From contig NZ_FSRT01000001.1 in NCBI RefSeq assembly GCF_900143015.1, forward strand, positions 620,001 through 684,000: a DNA stretch of 64,000 nt, read 5' to 3'. Under the pieces are notes generated by a model. That model was not told the origin of the DNA. It saw nothing but the letters and a program-made list of their open reading frames with translations, and ran no database searches. Shown in pieces: positions 25,428 to 33,955 of the stretch (its first letter is position 1; each line of letters starts with the position of its first letter). The position numbers and the translations under genes were made by a program. Origin of the DNA: Fibrobacter sp. UWB11 (GTDB lineage Bacteria > Fibrobacterota > Fibrobacteria > Fibrobacterales > Fibrobacteraceae).

Positions 25428-26354
25428 ATGAAACTGTTTGAAAATGAATTTATTCCTTTTGTCACGGCATTTGCTTTTGCGATTGCTGGCTGTAGCGACT
25501 CGAAAAATTCCACGAAGGATTCTGCGGAAAGTAAGTCTGCGGTAAATCTTGAGACTCCTGCAAAAATGACGACGCCTTCTGCTGCGGTGAACACGCCTGA
25601 TGTCGAAGGAACCAAAACTATTACGCTTGCGAACGGTGCCTCGGTCACTTGGATTCAGGACAACGAGGGCAAAAAGCTGATGCCTCGTGAACTCTTCAGC
25701 GATACAAGCGACTCTCTTTACGAAAGTTTGAATATGCCTGCGGGTCTCCCTGCTTCAGTCAGCACGTTCTTGGTGAAGGTCGATGGCAAATACATCCTGT
25801 TTGACGCTGGTCTTGGTGCGTGGGGCGGACAGATGATGAAGCGTCTTGCTGCATTGAACGTGAATCCTGATTCCGTTGGGCTTGTCTATTTGACGCATTT
25901 CCATGCGGATCACATTGCGGGACTTGTGAAAAATGGCGATTCTGGGAAAATGGAGAAGGTCTTTAAGAATGCTGCTGTTTATGCGGGTAAGGTAGAATAT
26001 GATGCTTGGATGAACGATATCCCGAAAAATGATTTGCAAAAGAACATTATGGCGCTATACAAGGATAGTCTTCATTTGTTTGCGTTCGGCGATAGCCTGC
26101 CGCATGGAGTGCTTGCGATGGATGCCGTGGGACATACGCCGGGACACGCTGCTTTCCAAATTTCAAATTTACTTGTAATTGGCGACTTGATGCACGGTTA
26201 TGCTTTGCAAAAGAACCATCTCGAAATTAATTCCAATTACGATATGGATAAAGCTAAATCAGCCGAGAGCCGCAAACGCATTATGCAATACGCTCGCGAT
26301 AACAAGCTCCTGATGGCGGGTATGCACTTGCCGCCTCCCGGATTCGCGGAGTAG
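25428..26354 (+). CDS. Lipoprotein metallo-beta-lactamase-fold hydrolase
   Basis: 308 residues. A lipoprotein-type signal ends at AIAGC (Cys21), followed by a Ser/Thr/Lys linker to about 55. The MBL-fold metal site is complete: THFHADHIAG (H157, H159, D161, H162), GHTPGH and VIGDLMH, and a C-terminal His in AGMHLPPPG. It resembles lactonase/AHL-lactonase-like members. It probably acts on the periplasmic side. TATATT lies exactly 7 nt before the ATG, so the transcript should be leaderless; its first codons (MKLFEN) resemble the SDR gene at 27219. Confidence 0.85.
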   Translation: MKLFENEFIPFVTAFAFAIAGCSDSKNSTKDSAESKSAVNLETPAKMTTPSAAVNTPDVEGTKTITLANGASVTWIQDNEGKKLMPRELFSDTSDSLYESLNMPAGLPASVSTFLVKVDGKYILFDAGLGAWGGQMMKRLAALNVNPDSVGLVYLTHFHADHIAGLVKNGDSGKMEKVFKNAAVYAGKVEYDAWMNDIPKNDLQKNIMALYKDSLHLFAFGDSLPHGVLAMDAVGHTPGHAAFQISNLLVIGDLMHGYALQKNHLEINSNYDMDKAKSAESRKRIMQYARDNKLLMAGMHLPPPGFAE

Positions 26355-26375
26355 CTGCTTTTTACAGAAAGACGG

Positions 26376-26768
26376 TTACCAAAACAGGTTCTTGTAGCTT
26401 GTCCCGAGTGCGTTGGCGAGTCGGTGGGCCATCTTACGGCCTATCGGTTCTTTGCCTCTTTCCATTGCGGATACTTGTTGCTTTGTAATACCTGCTTTGT
26501 CTGCCAGTTGTTGTTGTGTATAGCCGAAGGTCGTTCGCAAAAGCTTTAAGCTTTCTGCTGGAGTCGTTTGGGCTTCCATTTCTTTGAACCAGTCGGAATC
26601 CATAATATTTATGGATTTTTCATTGTTGTCACTTTTGACTTCCTCTACATTTGGAAAAGCTGACTTTAAGAATATGACGAGATAGTCGGGGATATTTTTC
26701 CCTTCAAAAGTAAAGACAGTCCCGTTCTTTGCCTTACTAGTAAGGCGCATTTTCACGGCTTCCAACAT
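26376..26768 (-). CDS. XRE-type antitoxin
   Basis: 130 residues from the ATG preceded by GGAGG six nt upstream; an upstream in-frame codon at 26804 is unsupported. The helix-turn-helix is at the C-terminus (LRTTFGYTQQQLADKAGITKQQVSAMERG, about 78-106). It lies downstream of the RelE-like toxin in toxin-first (HigBA-like) order, and its first 32 nt overlap the toxin's last codons. The ribosome-binding site is therefore inside the toxin gene. It should neutralise the toxin and repress the promoter. Confidence 0.82.
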   Translation of the reverse strand: MLEAVKMRLTSKAKNGTVFTFEGKNIPDYLVIFLKSAFPNVEEVKSDNNEKSINIMDSDWFKEMEAQTTPAESLKLLRTTFGYTQQQLADKAGITKQQVSAMERGKEPIGRKMAHRLANALGTSYKNLFW

Positions 26769-27000
26769 AAGTGACCTCCAGTTCAATTCCTTTAATCGTT
26801 TCAATCCAACATGCCGCCCAATGGTATGATAGGTGGCAATGGTGCGTATTTGTGTTCACTAGTTTTTTGTAGTTCGGCCAGTTGGGTAAGACAGACCCTT
26901 TCTCATGTAAGTCTCTTACCAATTTGGCGAAGAGAACTTGCTCTTTTTGGGGCATAAGCCTTACTGCTTTTAGAATTTTTGGTTTTGTTATTACATTCAT
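26737..27000 (-). CDS. RelE/HigB-like toxin
   Basis: Up to 87 residues. The RelE-type core is visible: LMPQKEQVLFAKLVRDLHE, LPNWPNYKKL and the C-terminal strands ACWIETIKGIELEVTYVGSRENAPY, which match 'cytotoxic translational repressor' members of the RelE superfamily. It likely cleaves mRNA at the ribosome. The start is uncertain: homology favours ATG 27000, but a consensus promoter places its -10 directly against that codon; the next in-frame ATG at 26955 has TAAGG three nt upstream and would give 72 residues. Confidence 0.75.
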   Translation of the reverse strand: MNVITKPKILKAVRLMPQKEQVLFAKLVRDLHEKGSVLPNWPNYKKLVNTNTHHCHLSYHWAACWIETIKGIELEVTYVGSRENAPY

Positions 27001-27040
27001 AATATATGAAAAATCTTTCCTTGTGTCAAGAAATTTTCTT
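27001..27040 (-). promoter_or_regulatory. Toxin-antitoxin promoter and palindromic operator
   Basis: On the minus strand TTGACA, a 17-nt spacer and TATATT (27001-27006) form a consensus promoter. A 13-bp palindrome AAGAAATTTTCTT lies at 27028-27040, overlapping the upstream side of the -35. It is a natural target for the XRE antitoxin. Confidence 0.6.
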
Positions 27041-27123
27041 TACATCAATCTATGAAAAAGATGCCATGTAAAAACTTGGTGTCTTAATCTATAATCGAAA
27101 AATGTGAAAAAAGAAAATTCCCT

Positions 27124-27150
27124 AAATTTTGCAACCAACCGTTTGCAAAA
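27124..27150 (+). repeat. 27-nt TTTTGCAA palindrome, copy 1
   Basis: TTTTGCAA-N8-TTGCAAAA, shared in 22 of 27 positions with 57374-57400. It lies about 70 nt upstream of the -10 of the SDR gene. Confidence 0.5.
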
Positions 27151-27218
27151 GGCTTTATTTTGTCGCCAATGGTTGTCAGCGACTCAATTGAAAAGAACAG
27201 GAATGTATATTTATCCTT

Positions 27219-27929
27219 ATGAAATTGTTTGAAGATAAAGTGGTTGTGGTGACGGGTGGGGCGCATGGAATCGGCGCTTCCATCGTGAGTGAATTTGAAA
27301 AAGAGGGAGCGAAGGTCGCGTATATCGACATCCGCGAAAATCCTTGTTTTGTTGGGGATCTTTCAAAGAAAGAGACTTTGGAAAAGTTTGCGCAGTTCGT
27401 TATCGAAAAATACGGGAGCGTAGATGTGCTGGTGAATAACGCGCTTCCGTTGATGAAGGGAATAGACGAATGTAGCTATGAGGAATTTAGCTATGCGCTT
27501 GCTGTCGGCGTTACGGCTCCGTTCTACCTCGCAAAACTTTTTGCACCGCATTTTGCAAAGGGGGCGAGCATTATAAATATCTCATCGTCTCGCGACCGCA
27601 TGAGCCAACCGCAAACGGAAAGCTATACGGCGGCGAAGGGCGGGATTGCGGCCCTCACGCATGCGCTGGCCGTGAGTTTTGCGGGCCGTGTGCGAGTGAA
27701 CTCGATTTCTCCGGGTTGGATTGATACGGATTTCAAAGTCTACGGTGGACCTGATGCCACCCAACAGCCCGCAGGCCGTGTCGGTAACCCGTTCGACATT
27801 GCGAACATGGTGCTTTACCTCGCAAGCGACAAGGCCGGATTCATCACCGGCGAAAACATTTGCATTGACGGCGGCATGACTCGCCAAATGATTTACCACA
27901 ATGACTGCGGCTGGAAATTCGAAGGGTAA
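27219..27929 (+). CDS. Short-chain dehydrogenase/reductase (SDR)
   Basis: 236 residues of classical SDR type. The cofactor-binding motif is TGGAHGIG (12-19), with NNA at about 89-91, a catalytic Ser in INISSSRDR, YTAAK (Tyr and Lys) at about 146-150, and a C-terminal TGENICIDGGMT. The Asp after the second strand (YIDIR) favours NAD(H). The substrate is unknown. TATATT lies exactly 7 nt before the ATG, predicting a leaderless mRNA. Confidence 0.88.
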   Translation: MKLFEDKVVVVTGGAHGIGASIVSEFEKEGAKVAYIDIRENPCFVGDLSKKETLEKFAQFVIEKYGSVDVLVNNALPLMKGIDECSYEEFSYALAVGVTAPFYLAKLFAPHFAKGASIINISSSRDRMSQPQTESYTAAKGGIAALTHALAVSFAGRVRVNSISPGWIDTDFKVYGGPDATQQPAGRVGNPFDIANMVLYLASDKAGFITGENICIDGGMTRQMIYHNDCGWKFEG

Positions 27930-28007
27930 AGCCCCCTTTCAGGACAAGTGGGGTAGGAAAGGTTATATTTCAGTTGAATGACAGGCTGTCGAGGCGAAGG
28001 AGAATTT

Positions 28008-28983
28008 ATGCGAAACGTCATTGCGAGGAGCCGTAAGGCGACGTGGCAATCTTTAGTTGTTTTTTTTGTTGCCCTTGATACTAGCGTTTTCGGCATGTGG
28101 CAACGACAATAGCAGCAGTGACAAAGCGAAGTATTCGTCAAGCGTCGTGGAATCGTCTTCTTCTGAAGTGACGCCGCAGTCTAGTAGCAGCTCTGCTGAT
28201 GTGCAGTCTAGCTCTAGCGAAGCGGAGTCAAGTTCCAGTAGTAGCGAGGACAAGGTGAATTGTTCGGAACTTCTGGAAGGAGAATCGGGCTGGAACTGGA
28301 ATGTGCCGAAGGAGTGCCGCTTCAACCCTGATATTGATTACGGCACCATGACCGATAGCCGCGATGGCAAAACATACAAGACGGTGAAAATCGGTGACCA
28401 GACTTGGATGGCAGAGAACCTGAACTTTGACCCCGGTCAAGGAGGTTCGGGCGAGAATAAATATGATTGGTCTTGGTGCTACGGCGATGAACCGAAGAAT
28501 TGCGACGTAGCCGGTCGTCTTTATACCTGGGCTGCGGCAATCGACTCGGTGAAGTTGGTGAACGATGCGGACAACCCGCAGGACTGCGGCTATGGCAAGG
28601 AATGCGACCTCGCTTCAAGACCCGCGACCTTAGTTCAGGGTATTTGTGACAAGGGCTGGCACCTGCCGACTAAAGCCGAATGGAACGCCTTGTTCGCGGC
28701 GGTGGGAGATGAATCGACTGCGGGCAAGGTTCTCAAGTCGCAGACGGGTTGGTATAGCAATGGCAACGGGACGGACACCTTCGGTTTTTCCGCCTTGCCT
28801 GCTGGCAAGGAAGACGATGGCGACTTCAGCTACGACGGCAACTACGCGGTCTTCTGGAGTTCTACAGAGGACGATAGCTACGGCGCGTACTACGTGGCTT
28901 TGCTCTACGGCTACGACATTGCGTACCTGGACGACGGCTATAAGTACTACGGGTTCTCAGTTCGTTGCGTAAAGAACAATTAG
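28008..28983 (+). pseudogene. FISUMP-domain lipoprotein, frame broken in an 8-T run
   Basis: The main frame (from about 28057) encodes a lipobox (AFSAC), a Ser-rich linker (28100-28255) and one FISUMP domain (DSRDGKTYKTVKIGDQTWMA, WAAAID, GWHLPTKAEW, FWSSTE, YYGFSVRCVKN). That frame offers only a TTG start without a ribosome-binding site and a signal without basic residues. The ATG at 28008 has a perfect AAGGAG six nt upstream and encodes a basic N-region, but is one base out of frame. Removing one T from the T8 run (28060-28067) fuses the two into a normal lipoprotein signal. This could be phase variation, decay or an assembly error. FISUMP domains are secreted modules abundant in Fibrobacter; function unknown. 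Confidence 0.75.
28016..28053 (+). repeat. REP-like palindromic repeat inside a signal-peptide region
   Basis: GTCATTGCGAGGAGC, four bases, then GCGACGTGGCAATC: a widely distributed intergenic palindrome type. Here it falls inside the coding region that begins at 28008 and would supply the basic residues of the signal peptide. Confidence 0.55.
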
Positions 28984-28986
28984 CGA

Positions 28987-29232
28987 ATGAAACCCCTTGT
29001 CATTTACGTGCACGGGAAGGGCGGGAACGCTGACTACGTGCGTGAAAATCCGATTGAATGGCGCATCCCGACAAAGATTCTGTACGGCTCGAACGACAAC
29101 CTGTCCTCGCTCGAAACGATGCGCGAATTCGCCCAGAAAATCGGTGCTCCCTTGACCGTAATGGACGGCGGCGAACACTGGTTCCACACTGCCGAACAGA
29201 TGGCCTTTCTGGACAAGTGGATCCTAAAATAA
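28987..29232 (+). pseudogene. Internally deleted alpha/beta-hydrolase remnant
   Basis: 81 residues: an N-terminal MKPLVIYVHGKGGNA (first strand and oxyanion loop) is joined directly to DYVRENPIEWRIPTKILYGS and the C-terminal DGGEHWFHT of a small alpha/beta hydrolase. The central part with the nucleophile G-x-S-x-G is missing, so about two thirds of the usual 200-odd residues have been lost in frame. It starts 3 nt after the FISUMP stop. It cannot be catalytic by the normal mechanism. Confidence 0.7.
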
Positions 29233-29270
29233 AATCTATAGGACTGGCGGAATTATAGGGCTTGTTTGAC

Positions 29271-30674
29271 TTATGCGAACAAGTCCTTTATCGTGAAAAC
29301 CTTATAGTTGCTTTGGTTATGAATTTTTTTCTTGACACCGGAAGAAACTCCTTTTCTTGAGAAAATCCAGAAAAAATTGTTTTTGCGTTTGATACAGGGT
29401 GCTGATGCCTGCAAATTCGAAAGCTCTTTCTCGTCAAAAGGTTTTTCCGTGTATTTGCATTCGCAGATGATGGCGCTTTCTTGATTCATGGCGACAATGT
29501 CGATTTCCTCTTGTCGTTTTTCGATGGGGTTGTTGCCCCACCAACGACCGATTTCTTCTGCGAAAAATGGAAGTTCTCCATTAAAGGCTTTTTCCTTTAA
29601 GAATTGTGAACAAATTTGTTCAAAGCGATGGCCTATGTAAGTGTTCAGGTTGTCGGTCGAGAATTCCTTGCTGTAATAGATTGCGGGGGAGATTAGCCCG
29701 TTCAGCATATTCAGGTGCTTGTAGATAAACCTGAAATAAAAAGCGAAGTAGTTGTCTTCGATGGAGTAAAGCGTGTTCCTCGCCTTGTTTTTTTCGCCTG
29801 CGGGAGTTTCGGTCTTGATAAAGCCCAGGTTTTCAAGTACGTTTATATATTTGGCTATCTTGGCGCCGTCCTCTCCAATTTTTGTCTTTATTTCGTTGAG
29901 TGTCGAAGCTCCTGAATTGATAGCGAGCAAAATGCTCTTGTAAAAGAATGTCTCCTTGAGTTCCATGCGGAGCAGAGTATCGATTTCGTTGAACAGGTAC
30001 CCAGTGGTTGACAAGCAGTTTTTGATAATGTTTTCGCGGATGGAAAGTGAATCGTCAAAAAGGGAAAGATACAGGGGCATGCCGCCAAGGATGGAATAGA
30101 CGGTAAGCACTTCTTCGTTGCTGTATTTCGGAAAAAATGCTTTGGCTTCTTTGTAGGTGAATGGCTGCAGTTTAAGGTCCGCTGTCTTGCGACCGTATAG
30201 CGGCTTGGTGGAATTGTCAAATAACTCCTCGATAACGGAGACTTCTGAACCGCACAAAATCAAGAATATATTTTTATTCTTTAAAATGCGGTCAATGGCG
30301 TTTTGTAGCTCGGAATCGTACGCGGGATTTGAATTGTACAAATAGGTAAATTCGTCAATAATGATGTTTATGCGCCTTGATATTTCTGTACTTTCGATAA
30401 ATGAATAGACGCTTTTCCATGTTTCTAGCGAATCCAAAAAATCACCGGCTTTCAAGACGCGCTTCAGTTCAATGCAGAACCGTTTGACGTTGTCTTTTTC
30501 GCTCCCCTTGTCTGCTGTGAAAAAGACAGTATTTTGATTGTGGTGTGAGGCGAAATGTGCCAAAAGAAAACTCTTTCCGACTCGCCTGCGACCATGCATA
30601 ATGAGCATCTCAAATCTTTTTGAAGTATAGAGATCTTCTAGAAATTTTAATTCTTTCTTTCGTCCGATAAACAT
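29271..30674 (-). CDS. P-loop ATPase with C-terminal DUF234/nuclease-like domain
   Basis: 467 residues of the archaeal-type ATPase/DUF234 group. The N-terminus has FIGRKKELKFLEDLY, Walker A HGRRRVGKS (26-34), Walker B IIIDEFTYLY (about 105-114) and sensor LILCGSEVSV. A winged-helix region follows (about 270-320). The C-terminus carries a PD-(D/E)XK-like core (EEIDIVAMNQESAIICECKY, Asp and Glu-x-Lys). Members are common in mobile regions and their function is unproven. It has a consensus promoter and a palindrome at the transcription start. Confidence 0.82.
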   Translation of the reverse strand: MFIGRKKELKFLEDLYTSKRFEMLIMHGRRRVGKSFLLAHFASHHNQNTVFFTADKGSEKDNVKRFCIELKRVLKAGDFLDSLETWKSVYSFIESTEISRRINIIIDEFTYLYNSNPAYDSELQNAIDRILKNKNIFLILCGSEVSVIEELFDNSTKPLYGRKTADLKLQPFTYKEAKAFFPKYSNEEVLTVYSILGGMPLYLSLFDDSLSIRENIIKNCLSTTGYLFNEIDTLLRMELKETFFYKSILLAINSGASTLNEIKTKIGEDGAKIAKYINVLENLGFIKTETPAGEKNKARNTLYSIEDNYFAFYFRFIYKHLNMLNGLISPAIYYSKEFSTDNLNTYIGHRFEQICSQFLKEKAFNGELPFFAEEIGRWWGNNPIEKRQEEIDIVAMNQESAIICECKYTEKPFDEKELSNLQASAPCIKRKNNFFWIFSRKGVSSGVKKKIHNQSNYKVFTIKDLFA

Positions 30675-30691
30675 TGTGTTTACTCTAAAGT

Positions 30692-30736
30692 TATTTACTT
30701 GTTAGTAAATATAAACAATGGAGTGGGCGAAGTCAA
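30692..30736 (-). promoter_or_regulatory. Promoter and operator of the DUF234-type ATPase
   Basis: Minus strand: TTGACT (30731-30736), 17-nt spacer, TATATT (30708-30713). A perfect 8-bp inverted repeat TATTTACT-N4-AGTAAATA (30692-30711) overlaps the -10 and the expected start of transcription, where a repressor would block initiation. Confidence 0.6.
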
Positions 30737-30838
30737 TAGGAAAGGGTGGAATTTCGTTAAAAAGGCGTTTTTTTTGTCACTTTTTGGGGAAGAAAATAAA
30801 TTACATTTTCTTTAGATAAACTTTATTTGGGGGCTTTT

Positions 30839-31891
30839 ATGAAGAAGGTTCTTGTTGCGATGAGCTTGATGGCGATGTTCCTTTGCGGGTGCTCGCAGTC
30901 CAATGAAGATGAAGTGCGAAAAGCAAAACGCTTTGAGGCGTTAAAAGGACTGCCATTGGACACGGTCCTTACGCGTGCGTATAAATTCTACGAGCAGTTC
31001 GAGGCGACGGGTGATACGCTGCTGCGCGATTCCATGAACGATTACAGGGATCACTTTTTTGCGATATGGGAATTGTCTTCGGATTCTCTTTGCGGAACGG
31101 TTGCGCCGGATGATTCCTTGGCGGCGGAATTACGCGAAATCTATAATGTTGTATTGGAGTTTTATACTAAGCGTAAGTATAGTTATGTTCGTGATAGGGC
31201 AAAACGAGATTCTCTTCAGAAGAATGATAGTGCTCAGAAGAAGAATAAGCCGGTTGACATTATTGCTTTCATGAAAGCATGGAAAGAAAATCCGGACTCG
31301 ATGCGAGCCATTCGAGATAAACAAGATAGTATCCGGTTTGCGGCAATTATGGATGTTCCGCTTGAAGAGGCTATATCCGGCTTGCAAGAAGATTCTAGTA
31401 GCGTGCATAATGTTGATTATTTCGTCCAAACTATGTCGGTGCTTTATACTGACACGTCTGCTTCTGATATGAATGAACTGGATAAAATCGATCGGCACAG
31501 GATAAAGCGAAATACCTGGAAAGAAACGAAATCAGCTTGCTTGGGCAAAACGCCGATGGGTCAAAAGGTTCTTATTCTGAACAAGGAATATGAATCTCTA
31601 TTGAACAATTTTATGAAAGCGAATGTCCATGAGTCTCGCAGTGAGAGGTACACGATCTTGCCGGTAAAATATCCTTTCTGGCATCCGATGATTTCTGTTG
31701 TGCCGCATCATTCGGGCGATGATTTCCATTTTGAATCGTTCCCGGCCATGGGAGGAGCCTTATTCAACAAAAACCATGATATGGTGATATTGAGTGTAGA
31801 GGAGTCTTTCAATAGCGGGAGTTACTACTATTTGGCAAAGAAGAACGGGAAATGGAAATTGATAATGCATAAAGACGGCTGGGTCGCGTAA
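30839..31891 (+). CDS. Lipoprotein of unknown function
   Basis: 350 residues from the ATG after GGGGG. The signal MKKVLVAMSLMAMFLCGC ends in a lipobox (Cys18). The mature part is charged and helical (DEVRKAKRFEALKG, RDRAKRDSLQKNDSAQKK). A short repeat-like theme, 'DTVLTRAY' and 'VPLEEAISG' after 'LPL/DVPL', suggests two related halves. The C-terminus ends YYYLAKKNGKWKLIMHKDGW, like SnoaL/NTF2-type or DUF-style endings. No family assigned. A GC-rich structured stretch and a terminator follow. Confidence 0.65.
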   Translation: MKKVLVAMSLMAMFLCGCSQSNEDEVRKAKRFEALKGLPLDTVLTRAYKFYEQFEATGDTLLRDSMNDYRDHFFAIWELSSDSLCGTVAPDDSLAAELREIYNVVLEFYTKRKYSYVRDRAKRDSLQKNDSAQKKNKPVDIIAFMKAWKENPDSMRAIRDKQDSIRFAAIMDVPLEEAISGLQEDSSSVHNVDYFVQTMSVLYTDTSASDMNELDKIDRHRIKRNTWKETKSACLGKTPMGQKVLILNKEYESLLNNFMKANVHESRSERYTILPVKYPFWHPMISVVPHHSGDDFHFESFPAMGGALFNKNHDMVILSVEESFNSGSYYYLAKKNGKWKLIMHKDGWVA

Positions 31892-31902
31892 AGCCAGGCG
31901 TT

Positions 31903-32055
31903 GCGGGCTGGCGACTGAAGCCCGCAGAGGGGGTGGTGTAGGACTCGGCGAAAGCCTGGCCGCTAAGCGAACAATTCGCAGCCGAAGGCGAGGACCTGTT
32001 CGCGTGCGGAGCAGGCTGAGTCGGGGCCGAAAACAGGGGGATTTGTCCCCCTTTT
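31903..32055 (+). other. GC-rich, strongly structured intergenic element ending in a terminator
   Basis: About 150 nt of high GC in the 356-nt gap 31892-32247. Visible stems: GCGGGCT/AGCCCGC (31903-31909, 31919-31925); GACTC/GAGTC (31942-31946, 32018-32022), which encloses GCGAAC/GTTCGC (31967-31972, 31998-32003) and a GCC-GAA-GGC hairpin. It ends with the terminator AGGGGG-N6-CCCCCT plus T-tract (32035-32055). It may be a transcribed RNA or an intergenic repeat. A REP-like piece (ATTCTTCG ... TCAGAATGAC) follows at about 32073-32110. Confidence 0.5.
32035..32055 (+). terminator. Terminator after lipoprotein/structured element
   Basis: AGGGGG, loop ATTTGT, CCCCCT, then TTT. Strong GC stem with T-tract. 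Confidence 0.75.
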
Positions 32056-32149
32056 GTGTAATTTGTGACTGGATTCTTCGTTTCGTGCTTCGCACTTCAC
32101 TCAGAATGACGTTTTTGAGGCGATCATAACAATGTTTTTGCTTTTTTTC

Positions 32150-32184
32150 TAATAACTAATAACTAGTAACTAGTAACTAGTAAC
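32150..32184 (+). repeat. Five tandem 7-bp repeats (TARTAAC)
   Basis: TAATAAC twice, then TAGTAAC three times, followed by T6, just upstream of the ilvC promoter region. Related degenerate TAGTTATTAGT/TTAGTCATTGGT strings occur at 43345, 48042, 57400 and 57466. Confidence 0.7.
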
Positions 32185-32247
32185 TTTTTTCACTTTACTT
32201 TGCTATCTTTCCGTTCGGAACATTTTATTTAACAGAGGTTCAAAAAA

Positions 32248-33726
32248 ATGAATTATTTCAACTCAATCCCTATGCGTCGCCAACTCGAAGAAATTGGCCA
32301 CTGCCGTTTCATGGAACATTCTGAATTCAGCCGTGGTGTTGAAGCCCTCAAGGGTAAGAAGATTGTGTTCGTCGGTTGCGGTGCTCAGGGTCTCCATCAG
32401 GGTCTCGACCTTCGCGATAGCGGTTTGGATGTTTCCTACACGCTCCGCAAGGAAGCCATCGAACAGAAGCGCCAGTCCTGGAAGAACGCTACTGAAAACG
32501 GCTTCAAGGTCGGTACTTATGAAGAAATGATTCCGGATGCAGACCTCGTTTGCAACCTCACACCGGATAAGCAGCACCACAACGTGATCCCGGCTATCAT
32601 GAAGCTCATGAAGAAGGGCGCAGCTCTCTCTTACAGCCATGGCTTCAACATTGTCGAAGAAGGTCAGGAAATCCGCAAGGACATCACTGTGATCATGGTC
32701 GCTCCGAAGGGACCGGGTTCCGAAGTTCGTTCTGAATACCTCCGTGGTTTCGGCATGCCGTGCCTTATCGCTGTCCACCCGGAAAATGACCCTGAAGGCA
32801 AGGGCTGGGACTATGCTAAGGCTTACGCCGCTGGTCTCCATGCTGACCGTCCGGGCGTTCTCGAAAGCTCTTTCGTCGCCGAAGTGAAGTCTGACCTCAT
32901 GGGCGAACAGACCATCCTTTGCGGTATGCTCCAGACCGGTACGATCCTTTGCTACGACAAGATGGTGAAGGAATTCGGTATCGACAAGGCTTACGCTGTG
33001 AAGCTCCTCCAGTACGGCTGGGAAACGATTTCCGAAGCTCTCAAGCATGGTGGCATCACGAACATGATGGACCGTCTCTCCAACCCGGCTAAGATCCGCG
33101 CAACGGAACTTGCTGAAAAGATGAAGAAAATCATGAAGCCGCTTTACTGCGAACATCAGGACAACATCATCTCTGGTAAGTTCTCCAGCACGATGATGGT
33201 CGACTGGGAAGCTGGCGACAAGGACCTCCTCAAGTGGCGTGGCGAAACCGGCGAACTCGAATTCGAAAAGGTTGCCGCAACTGACAAGCAGATCACCGAA
33301 CAGGAATACTTCGACCGTGGCGTTCTCATGACCGCTATGATCAAGGCCGGTGTGGAACTCGCATTCGAAACCATGTGCTCCGTGGGCATCAAGCCGATGA
33401 GCGCTTACTACGAATCCCTCCACGAAACTCCGCTCATTGCAAACCTCATCGCTCGCAAGAAGCTGTTCGAAATGAACCGCGTCATCAGCGATACTGCAGA
33501 ATACGGCTGCTACCTGTTTGCTAACAAGTGCGTTCCTCTCCTCGCTGACTTCATGAAGAACGAAGTCAAGAAGGGCGACATTGGCGATATCTTCAACGAA
33601 GGCAATACCAACGCTGTCGATAACGAAGAACTCATCAAGGTGAACAAGAACATCCGTAACCATCCGGTTGAAGAAGTCGGTGCTTGGCTCCGCGAACGCA
33701 TGAGCGGCATGACGAAAGTTGTCTAA
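32248..33726 (+). CDS. ilvC: Ketol-acid reductoisomerase, class II (IlvC)
   Basis: 492 residues, the length of the long class II enzyme. The Rossmann motif is [14 protein letters not shown] (about 39-52) and [13 protein letters not shown] follows at about 151. The C-terminal knotted domain is duplicated ([12 protein letters not shown] with metal-ligating Asp and Glu; later [12 protein letters not shown]). It converts 2-acetolactate or acetohydroxybutyrate to dihydroxy acids with NADPH and Mg2+ for isoleucine and valine synthesis. It stands alone here with no other ilv gene beside it. Codon use is strongly biased (CTC, AAG, GGT), as in highly expressed genes. Confidence 0.97.
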   Translation: MNYFNSIPMRRQLEEIGHCRFMEHSEFSRGVEALKGKKIVFVGCGAQGLHQGLDLRDSGLDVSYTLRKEAIEQKRQSWKNATENGFKVGTYEEMIPDADLVCNLTPDKQHHNVIPAIMKLMKKGAALSYSHGFNIVEEGQEIRKDITVIMVAPKGPGSEVRSEYLRGFGMPCLIAVHPENDPEGKGWDYAKAYAAGLHADRPGVLESSFVAEVKSDLMGEQTILCGMLQTGTILCYDKMVKEFGIDKAYAVKLLQYGWETISEALKHGGITNMMDRLSNPAKIRATELAEKMKKIMKPLYCEHQDNIISGKFSSTMMVDWEAGDKDLLKWRGETGELEFEKVAATDKQITEQEYFDRGVLMTAMIKAGVELAFETMCSVGIKPMSAYYESLHETPLIANLIARKKLFEMNRVISDTAEYGCYLFANKCVPLLADFMKNEVKKGDIGDIFNEGNTNAVDNEELIKVNKNIRNHPVEEVGAWLRERMSGMTKVV

Positions 33727-33869
33727 TCGGCGCAATACGGCGTTGCTCGCCCCCTCACGTACGACATAGTACGCTACGGGGACTCGCGCCTTGTCTTGCT
33801 TGATTATACGACTTTCACGGATTTCCATACTCGCTTATACTTAGCGGGGACGGCGAATCCGCAGTTCAT

Positions 33870-33920
33870 CGTTTTGAACGTTTTAAAATCTCGTCAGGTA
33901 TTCCCTGGCGGGATTTTTTT
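33870..33920 (+). terminator. Terminator downstream of ilvC
   Basis: AAATC-TCG-TCAGG with CCTGG-CGG-GATTT around TATTC, then a run of eight T (near 33886-33920). It lies about 160 nt after ilvC; the gap also has an imperfect dyad around CGTAC/GTACG at 33758-33775. Confidence 0.7.
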
Positions 33921-33955
33921 TGTTATATTAAAGACAAGATAATAAGGAGGAAATG

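Noticed and set aside
32263-33828. A 521-codon open frame on the strand opposite ilvC
   Set aside because: It mirrors ilvC exactly and arises from the strong codon bias of that gene; there is no ribosome-binding site and the product resembles no family I know.
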